Source: Paenibacillus puerhi (lineage in GTDB: Bacteria; Bacillota; Bacilli; Paenibacillales; NBRC-103111). From it: a DNA stretch of 64,000 nt. This document shows positions 58,787 to 64,000 of this stretch, one piece after another. The DNA lies in the NCBI RefSeq assembly GCF_009846885.1, contig NZ_WUWM01000018.1:62001-126000 (forward strand). Direction: 5' to 3'. Both the position numbers and the translations under genes were made by a program. Numbering within the stretch: position 1 is the first letter of the stretch; the number at the start of each line of letters is the position of its first letter. A model generated the notes under the pieces. It worked only from the letters and a program-made list of their open reading frames with translations, was not told the DNA's origin and made no database searches.

Positions 58787-60256
58787 ATGCAAACAACACC
58801 CAACTTAGGCTTGAAAAAACCGGAGGGCACCGATGTCGTCGATATTGCAGATCTTAATGGCAATATGAACGTGCTGGACGCCGAGGTTGTGAAGAAAGCC
58901 TCTACGACAACGGACGGACGCATGAGCAAGGAGGATTTCACGAAGCTGGCCGGCATCGCGGCGGGGGCGAATAATTATGTGCATCCGGCTACGCATCCGG
59001 CGTCTGTCATTGTACAGGATGCGAGCAACCGGTTTGTGACCGATGCGGAGAAGGCGGGGTGGAATGCTAAAGCGTCGACTGCTGTTGCGACTACGAGTGC
59101 GAATGGGCTTATGTCGGCAGGGGATAAGGGTAAGCTGGATAGTGCGGTGCCTACCAAGACGACGGCGGAAATTACGTACTATGTAAGGACGGACGGCAAC
59201 GACAACAATGCGGGGACAGCCAATACAGCAGCTGGCGCATTTAGGACGATCCAGAAGGCAGTAAACTCCGTCCCACAAATCGTAAATCATACTGTCACAA
59301 TTAATGTTGCGGCGGGGACATATTCAGAAGATGTTATCCTACGAAATTTTATTACTGGTGATGTATTTAATGGTTTTATTTTAAAGGCAGCAAATAATAA
59401 TCAAAATGCTACTAATGTAAACTCAATAACGTTTAAATATTGCACTGGGCGTGTTGAAGCATCAGGATTTACGGCAACAACAAATAGCCAAGAGGGATTT
59501 ATTGCACTTTATACGCGAATGTCTGTTTTCACTAATTGCTTTGTTGCTGCACCGTCAGCTTCTGCAGGTATTGCCCTTGTATCATCCGTTGGGAGGGTGC
59601 AAGGAGGAGCAGTCTCCAACCGACAAGTTGGCATTATTTCGAACTATTACAGCCATCTATATGTGCAAGATGTAGAAGGATCAGGAAACGAAATAGGAAT
59701 TTATGCGGCTACTGGCGCTATTTTATGCCCGGGTGGGATAATGCCGAGTGCTACAACACAAGAATTTGTTATGCAAGGTGGTGCGATATTCCCTCTAAAT
59801 GGCGTCATTAATCCTTGGGGAGATAATACGCATTCTCAACGTTCACATGCTAGAGCAGGCCGCAACGCATCATTGTCATTAGCAAACAACAGTTGGACTA
59901 AAGTGGTGTTTGATACAGAGTGGGATGATCAACTAAACGAATATGACCCAACAACCGGACGATTTACTGCGGCTGTAGCAGGAATATATGCTATCGACGC
60001 TCGCATTTTGATTACAGCCATGCCTTCCACGTCGGTAATGTATGCGGCAATATATCGCAACAACATTCAAGAACAAGCAAACATCGTGCATACATCTATC
60101 GGCAATGCTGATGCAAGTGTATTTGTTAGCGGGCAAGTTGAGTTGGCTGCGGGCGACTATATCGAAGTTTTTGTACTGCAGTTTTCAGGCGGCACTAGGT
60201 CAGTTCCTCCAAGCTTGCCTACTTACACGAATTTACAAGTAACACGGATTGCGTAG
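58787..60256 (+). CDS. Second tail fibre / receptor-binding protein, mosaic
   Basis: 489 residues. Residues 1-50 (TPNLGLKKPEGTDVVDIADLN) are a fibre base as in many Gram-positive phages. Residues 56-118 are a copy of repeat unit A of the first fibre. From about residue 125 a Pel-like beta-helix follows (YVRTDGNDNNAGTANTAAGAFRTIQKAV), and residues 355-489 look like a C1q/TNF-type jelly roll (WTKVVFDTEWDDQLNEYDPTTGRFTA, GIYAIDARI). From about 59280 the DNA turns sharply A+T-rich to the end of the gene, which suggests an acquired receptor-binding half. Confidence 0.88.
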   Translation: MQTTPNLGLKKPEGTDVVDIADLNGNMNVLDAEVVKKASTTTDGRMSKEDFTKLAGIAAGANNYVHPATHPASVIVQDASNRFVTDAEKAGWNAKASTAVATTSANGLMSAGDKGKLDSAVPTKTTAEITYYVRTDGNDNNAGTANTAAGAFRTIQKAVNSVPQIVNHTVTINVAAGTYSEDVILRNFITGDVFNGFILKAANNNQNATNVNSITFKYCTGRVEASGFTATTNSQEGFIALYTRMSVFTNCFVAAPSASAGIALVSSVGRVQGGAVSNRQVGIISNYYSHLYVQDVEGSGNEIGIYAATGAILCPGGIMPSATTQEFVMQGGAIFPLNGVINPWGDNTHSQRSHARAGRNASLSLANNSWTKVVFDTEWDDQLNEYDPTTGRFTAAVAGIYAIDARILITAMPSTSVMYAAIYRNNIQEQANIVHTSIGNADASVFVSGQVELAAGDYIEVFVLQFSGGTRSVPPSLPTYTNLQVTRIA

Positions 60257-60361
60257 TAGTCGGGAGCAATTCCAAGAAATATTGCACAAAACTATTGTTA
60301 TAGGCTTTGATGATGGGAAAACTCCCTACGCCCGGCCGGGCCGAGCAGAAAGGACAAAACG

Positions 60362-60658
60362 ATGTTAATAGACGAGACGAAACAACTCTCTGAGCAACTC
60401 ACCGGAGTCCGGCTCGACCTGGCCCGGCTGGAGACGAAGCTCGATGCTATCAAGGACTTGACCAAGAAGGTCGAGGAAGTGGACGACCGGGCCAAGGAGG
60501 CGCTGCAAAGCACCCGCTCAGCCCACAAGCGGCTGGACAGCCTCAAGGCGGATGAGATCAAGGAGCTCGCCGAGAATCAGACGTGGCTGTGGCGGACCGT
60601 CATGGCTGCGCTGATCGCCGGGCTGATCAATTTGCTGTGGAAGGGAGTCGGGTCGTAG
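60362..60658 (+). CDS. xhlA: XhlA-type hemolysin/lysis accessory protein
   Basis: 98 residues with AAAGGA upstream. A long coiled coil (LDLARLETKLDAIKDLTKKVEEVDDRAKEAL) ends in one membrane segment (TVMAALIAGLINLLW), the XhlA layout. In PBSX, XhlA works with holin XhlB and the amidase to lyse the cell. First gene of the lysis cassette, about 105 bases after the fibre gene; a 12-base G+C palindrome (GCCCGGCCGGGC) lies in the gap. Confidence 0.9.
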   Translation: MLIDETKQLSEQLTGVRLDLARLETKLDAIKDLTKKVEEVDDRAKEALQSTRSAHKRLDSLKADEIKELAENQTWLWRTVMAALIAGLINLLWKGVGS

Positions 60659-60659
60659 C

Positions 60660-61040
60660 ATGGAACAAGCATTTTTTACCTGGGAGGCGCTGTCCGCGAT
60701 GGGCGGCGCCTCTTTGCTTACTTTCTTCATCGTGCAGTATACGAAGGGGCTGATCGAACGCTTCTTCCCGTGGCCGACCGATTATTATGCGGTGATGGTC
60801 GCCTTCGGCGTACTGCTGATAGCGCAGCTGGCTGTAGGAGCAGATGGAACGGACTGGCGGCTGTATGCGCTGACGTTTGCCAACGCCTTCCTGGTCTCCG
60901 CTGCTGCGGCCCAGATGCAAAGCAAGTCGCTGCACCCACCGGGAGCTTCGGAGTCTATACTCGCGACGGCTTCACCGGTGCCAAAGCGCGGAGGGCCACA
61001 GCCCTCCTCATCGCCCTCGCTTGATGCTCGCAGTGAATGA
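60660..61040 (+). CDS. Holin-like membrane protein
   Basis: 126 residues, starting 1 base after the xhlA stop. Three hydrophobic segments (MGGASLLTFFIVQYTKGLI, YAVMVAFGVLLIAQLAVG, ALTFANAFLVSAAAAQM) and a hydrophilic Pro/Ser-rich tail are consistent with a holin. Its place between XhlA and the wall hydrolase supports this. Sequence alone does not tie it to XhlB. Confidence 0.75.
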   Translation: MEQAFFTWEALSAMGGASLLTFFIVQYTKGLIERFFPWPTDYYAVMVAFGVLLIAQLAVGADGTDWRLYALTFANAFLVSAAAAQMQSKSLHPPGASESILATASPVPKRGGPQPSSSPSLDARSE

Positions 61041-61103
61041 AGCGCAGCCGATCCAAACAGTACGCTCTACCTAACCCTACTCCATCAGAAAGGAGCCACA
61101 CTC

Positions 61104-61826
61104 ATGAACCTCACACCCCAAGCTTTTATCGCGATCATTGCACCGTTCGCCGTCAAGCTCCGCGCCGAAGGCTCGCCGATCTTCCCCTCCGTCCGTATCG
61201 CGCAGGCGATGCTGGAAACCGGCTGCAGGCTGCACAGTTGGAATAATCTTGTCGGGCTGAAGGCGGGCAGCGGCCTGCCCAATGCGTACTGGAACGGCCG
61301 CACCGTCTCCACAAAGACGTGGGAGGTGTATGACGGGGTCCGTCACGACGGCGTGACGGCCAACTGGCGCGCCTACGCTACCATCGAAGATGGCTTCCGC
61401 GATCAGGACCTGCTGTTTCTGGCACAGCGGTATACGCGCGTCAGGCAAGCGGCTTCGCCCCAGGCGCAGACGGCTATGCTGCTCGCCTGCGGCTACGCCA
61501 CCGACCCGCGCTACGCGGACAAGCTGAACGGCCTCATAGCCGCTCATCGGCTAGAGGAGTACGACCGGCAGCCCCTCGCAACGAACAGACCCGATCATTC
61601 CAACGACCCCGACTCAGAAAAGGAGGATGTAGTGATGTCCCAACCGATGAAGCTCGAGCCCTGGCAGTGGGAGATGCTGTATGAGGTGCTGGGGAAGGCG
61701 TACAATGAGAACCGGCTCGACTGGAGCTGGCTTCAGAAGATCAAGGACCGGACGATGACCGTAACGGAGCTTATCTTTATCAACACCGTGCTGGACGGAC
61801 GGCTGGATCGCAAGATAGAAGTGTAG
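61104..61826 (+). CDS. Glucosaminidase endolysin with internal start
   Basis: 240 residues with AAAGGAG upstream. Residues 1-150 form a glucosaminidase (GH73/FlgJ-like) domain: PSVRIAQAMLETGCRLHSWNNLVGLKAG with the catalytic Glu, and YDGVRHDGVTANWRAYATIEDGFRD. A hydrophilic linker (TNRPDHSNDPDSEKED) leads to a C-terminal 63-residue module (LEPWQWEMLYEVLGKAY...LDGRLDRKIEV). A perfect AAAGGAGG precedes an in-frame ATG at 61635, so that module may also be made alone. No signal peptide, so release should need the holin. Confidence 0.88.
   Translation: MNLTPQAFIAIIAPFAVKLRAEGSPIFPSVRIAQAMLETGCRLHSWNNLVGLKAGSGLPNAYWNGRTVSTKTWEVYDGVRHDGVTANWRAYATIEDGFRDQDLLFLAQRYTRVRQAASPQAQTAMLLACGYATDPRYADKLNGLIAAHRLEEYDRQPLATNRPDHSNDPDSEKEDVVMSQPMKLEPWQWEMLYEVLGKAYNENRLDWSWLQKIKDRTMTVTELIFINTVLDGRLDRKIEV
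61635..61826 (+). CDS. Possible separate C-terminal product of the endolysin gene
   Basis: 63 residues from the in-frame ATG at 61635, preceded by AAAAGGAGG with an 8-base gap, a stronger site than most in the window. The module is helical with several Trp (WQWEMLYEV, LDWSWLQKIKD). Some endolysins of Gram-positive phages make their binding domain from an internal start and assemble it with the full protein; that is a possible parallel. Confidence 0.5.
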   Translation: MSQPMKLEPWQWEMLYEVLGKAYNENRLDWSWLQKIKDRTMTVTELIFINTVLDGRLDRKIEV

Positions 61827-61912
61827 TTCGGAAAAAGGGAATCCGGCGAACATGTAGAATACTATGTTCAACCCCATGAAGGTATGGCGAACAGGAAGGA
61901 GAGCAGCAAGCC

Positions 61913-62824
61913 ATGAAATCGGTGACGGTTCATGATCTGGTCCAGCGCTTCTCGCTGGAGGTGCTCGCCGGAAGCGAGCATTTACAAGTTGTTATTCCCA
62001 AGCAGAGGGCGAACCGCCCGGGATTGGAGTTTGTCGGCTACTTCGATTTTTTCCCGCATGCGCATGTTCAGGTGCTGGGCAGCAAGGAGATCAATTACTT
62101 GCACAAGCTCAGTGAGGCAGAGCGCAACCTGCACATCGGCAATATTGTAAAATACCACCCGCCTTGCTTTGTTGTGACCCGCAATCTGGACGGATTGACC
62201 TATCTCAAGAAGCATTGCGACGAACAAGGGATTCCGCTGCTCCGTACACCGATGCCGACGGCTCGCTTCGTCGAGCTGATGGACAGCTACCTGGCCAAGG
62301 CGCTCGCGCCGGAGATGGCGGTGCATGGCGTCTGCGTCAACGTGTCGGGCATCGGCATTCTGCTGCGCGGCAAGTCCGGCGTCGGCAAGAGCGAGACGGC
62401 GCATACGCTGATCCGCCGCGGCCATCGCCTCGTAGCCGACGATATCGTCGTGCTGAAGAAGATCGGGCCGGAGACGATTCTCGGCACGCACAGCGGCAAG
62501 ACGAAGGAATTTCTTGCTCTGCGAAGCATCGGCTTGGTGAACGTCTCCCGGCTGTATGGCCGGAGCGCCTTCCAGGATGAGACGCGGATTGTGCTCGATA
62601 TCGAGCTGTCCAAGTGGCAGGACAATGCGCTGAACAATGAGCTGGAGCTTGAGCCAAAGTTCAGCGAATATATGGATATTAAGATTCCGCATATTGAAAT
62701 TCAACTGCAGCCGGGGCGCGATGTCGCCGGACTCGTGGAGGCAGCGGCCAATAACTGGTATTTGCGTCAGCAGGGCTATAGCGCAGCTGAGGATTTCATG
62801 AAGCGTCTGCAAAGCGACGATTAG
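61913..62824 (+). CDS. hprK: HPr kinase/phosphorylase
   Basis: 303 residues with GGAAGGAGAG upstream. It phosphorylates and dephosphorylates Ser46 of HPr and so controls CcpA-dependent carbon catabolite repression. Walker A GKSGVGKS lies at residues 153-160 and the HPrK signature around LEVAANN-like VEAAANNW near the C-terminus; MDIKIPHIEIQLQPGRDVAG is conserved. It lies 86 bases after the endolysin gene, outside the tail operon in function. It is linked logically to the cre site at 39653. Confidence 0.96.
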   Translation: MKSVTVHDLVQRFSLEVLAGSEHLQVVIPKQRANRPGLEFVGYFDFFPHAHVQVLGSKEINYLHKLSEAERNLHIGNIVKYHPPCFVVTRNLDGLTYLKKHCDEQGIPLLRTPMPTARFVELMDSYLAKALAPEMAVHGVCVNVSGIGILLRGKSGVGKSETAHTLIRRGHRLVADDIVVLKKIGPETILGTHSGKTKEFLALRSIGLVNVSRLYGRSAFQDETRIVLDIELSKWQDNALNNELELEPKFSEYMDIKIPHIEIQLQPGRDVAGLVEAAANNWYLRQQGYSAAEDFMKRLQSDD

Positions 62825-62860
62825 GCACGGAGCCGATAAGGCCCGTGCCTTTTCTTTTTT
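62824..62860 (+). terminator. Rho-independent terminator of hprK
   Basis: GGCACGG and CCGTGCC enclose a 12-base loop and are followed by TTTTCTTTTTT, starting at the hprK stop codon. Confidence 0.9.
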
Positions 62861-63294
62861 GATTTGGCTATCGCCCGCTCTGCTTGTTTTTCACGAAGGA
62901 AATCCTTAAGATAAGCAGAATAGACTTCATCTTTAGGGGATATCTACATAGGTTGAACTTAAGATGGTAACAGTCGGCGGGATCTTCATAGGCAACATCC
63001 ATCAGGTGCATAAAAACCTGCAGCTGTACATCTTCTTTGGTCTTATAGTTTGACCGCCAAATAAAACTCCCGCAAACGTGCATCTATTTTCCGCTTAACC
63101 GGTTATTCAGGGAAAAATCGCGTGAAATTCCTGCATGCTCGCAGACTTTTCCCTTTCGAAAAGCCATTTATGTAAAAAACCTGCACTTTGGCATGTTTCC
63201 GGCCTGGAATGGGGACTGAGACTGCCTAATCTACTACCATGAATACGAATCTTAAGTTCAACTTAACTAGATCGGGAAAGGAAGGAATCTGTCT
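62861..63294. other. 434-base gap, A+T-rich, framed by an inverted repeat
   Basis: GTTGAACTTAAGAT at 62952-62965 and its exact reverse complement at 63249-63262 face each other 283 bases apart. A minus-strand frame of 71 codons (62868-63083) lacks a ribosome site. I see no supported gene; the stretch may be the remains of a small mobile element. Confidence 0.4.
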
Positions 63295-63837
63295 ATGAAA
63301 GGGTATGAACTTGCGGTGGAAGCCGTTTACATCGCGGACGAGCCTTCCTCTTTTGTCACTCGCCGGGTCGGGGAAATCGACATCAGGCTCGGGGGCATTC
63401 CGGGCGATAGGCATTACGGTCTGCTTCGCAAGGCGGACAGCCGCCAGAAATTGTACCCCAAAGGGACGATGATTGCGAACCGCAGGCAGATCAGCATCAT
63501 ATCCGCCGAGGAGTGCAGGCTGATCGCGGACAAGCTCGGCATCTCCGAAGTCCGGCCGGAGTGGCTGGGAGCCAATGTGCTGGTGGCAGGTATGGCGGAA
63601 TTTACCTTGCTTCCGCCCGGGGCGCGGCTCCTCGTACCCGGTCACGTAGGCCTGATCTGCGAGGGTGAGAACATGCCCTGCAAGGCTCCGGGGGATATCA
63701 TCGAGCGCGAAAGCGGGGCTGTCGGGGCCGCTGCCCGCTTCGTGCGTGAGGCCAAGCAGCGGCGTGGCATCGTGTGCTCGGTGGAGCGCGAGGGCGTGCT
63801 TCGGGCAGGCGACACACTGACGGTGGTACTCCCGTAA
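63295..63837 (+). CDS. MOSC-domain protein
   Basis: 180 residues with GGAAAGGAAGG upstream. The MOSC features are the N-terminal GGIPGDRHYG, RQISIISAEE, WLGANVLVAGM and the conserved Cys of ENMPCKAPG, which binds sulfur or molybdenum in this superfamily. Residues 150-180 carry the closing ERGV/GDTLTV segment. Bacterial short MOSC proteins are thought to carry sulfur or act in molybdenum-cofactor-linked reductions of N-hydroxylated compounds. Confidence 0.9.
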   Translation: MKGYELAVEAVYIADEPSSFVTRRVGEIDIRLGGIPGDRHYGLLRKADSRQKLYPKGTMIANRRQISIISAEECRLIADKLGISEVRPEWLGANVLVAGMAEFTLLPPGARLLVPGHVGLICEGENMPCKAPGDIIERESGAVGAAARFVREAKQRRGIVCSVEREGVLRAGDTLTVVLP

Positions 63838-63931
63838 CCTGTCGCAGGGGCCGCGTCTGGCTGCGGGATGAGGAAGCAAGAGGAAGGATGCGGTAAATTT
63901 CCAAATACAGAATACCGCGTATTTGTCTAAT

Positions 63932-63949
63932 TTGTGATTTATTTCACTT
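63932..63949 (+). promoter_or_regulatory. Rex- or Fnr-like site
   Basis: TTGTGATTTATTTCACTT fits the Rex consensus TTGTGAAWWWWTTCACAA in 15 of 18 positions and the Fnr/CRP pattern TGTGA-N6-TCACA in 9 of 10. It lies just upstream of a SigA-type promoter, so the gene beyond the window is probably redox- or oxygen-controlled. Confidence 0.55.
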
Positions 63950-63954
63950 GCCTA

Positions 63955-63983
63955 TTGATTAAGTCGTCCAGGTATCTTATAGT
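63955..63983 (+). promoter_or_regulatory. SigA-type promoter at the window end
   Basis: TTGATT, a 17-base spacer, then TATAGT. Transcription would start near 63990, so the gene it serves lies outside the window. Confidence 0.65.
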
Positions 63984-64000
63984 GAACTCATCGGCGACAT

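Noticed and set aside
56224-60256. Fibre-gene repeats considered as CRISPR-like
   Set aside because: The repeats are coding, long, and lack unique spacers of regular length.
61846-61872. GAACAT...ATGTTC repeat before hprK considered as a LexA box
   Set aside because: The half-sites are too far apart for the Bacillus LexA consensus.
62868-63083. 71-codon minus-strand ORF after hprK
   Set aside because: No ribosome site and overlaps the inverted-repeat stretch; not convincing as a gene.
63902-63925. CAAATAC / GTATTTG inverted repeat near the window end
   Set aside because: It resembles half-sites of the Xre operator, but the order and spacing differ; a link to Xre is not supported.
1-64000. 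tRNA, rRNA, insertion sequences and integrase
   Set aside because: None could be recognised on either strand; transposase-like or integrase-like proteins are absent from all long frames.

Overview
The window reads as a chromosomal segment of a spore-forming Gram-positive bacterium of the Paenibacillaceae, most likely Paenibacillus. The signs are a moderately high G+C content in genes of Bacillus type, strong AGGAGG ribosome sites, TTG and GTG starts, a T-box leader on ileS, a Spo0E-type phosphatase, a YesM/AraC two-component pair beside a sugar ABC transporter, and a PBSX-type tail cluster. This identification is inference from gene content. I see no rRNA, tRNA, CRISPR array, integrase or intact insertion sequence.

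Region 1 (1-35.1 kb) is core chromosome: threonine synthase, a HAD-Nudix fusion, ileS of the long eukaryote-like type behind a T-box, an SPFH/zinc-ribbon membrane operon, hflX, an AI-2E family permease, the small alarmone synthetase RelP, a beta-carbonic anhydrase, a UvrC-like protein lacking the RNase H half, a YflT-like stress protein, the cold-shock pair csp-ydjO, a PAP2 phosphatase, a PAS-GGDEF-EAL protein, and a GNAT-nitrilase / nitrilase / SAM decarboxylase operon that looks polyamine-related.

Region 2 (35.2-37.0 kb) is a phage-type switch: ImmA protease, Xre repressor and a divergent sigma-like activator resembling PBSX Xpf. Two copies of a 13-bp palindrome and two face-to-face promoters lie between them. 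Region 3 (37.0-44.5 kb) is a carbohydrate uptake locus (histidine kinase, response regulator, solute-binding protein with a cre site, two permeases, sulfatase), probably for a sulfated glycan. Region 4 (44.6-47.5 kb) is a decayed phage-like patch: a small XRE repressor with paired operators, a Spo0E-like gene, a pseudogene with three in-frame stops, tiny ORFs, then a cupin gene.

Region 5 (47.9-61.8 kb) is the most interesting part. It is a complete PBSX-like contractile tail module (sheath, tube, chaperone with a textbook -1 slippery site, tape measure, LysM protein, hub, baseplate, two fibre genes) followed by XhlA, a holin-like protein and a glucosaminidase, with no terminase, portal or capsid gene. 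This is the layout of an R-type tailocin, plausibly controlled by the Xre/ImmA/Xpf switch 11 kb upstream. hprK follows directly, then a MOSC-domain gene, and the window ends in a promoter with a Rex/Fnr-like site for a gene outside it.
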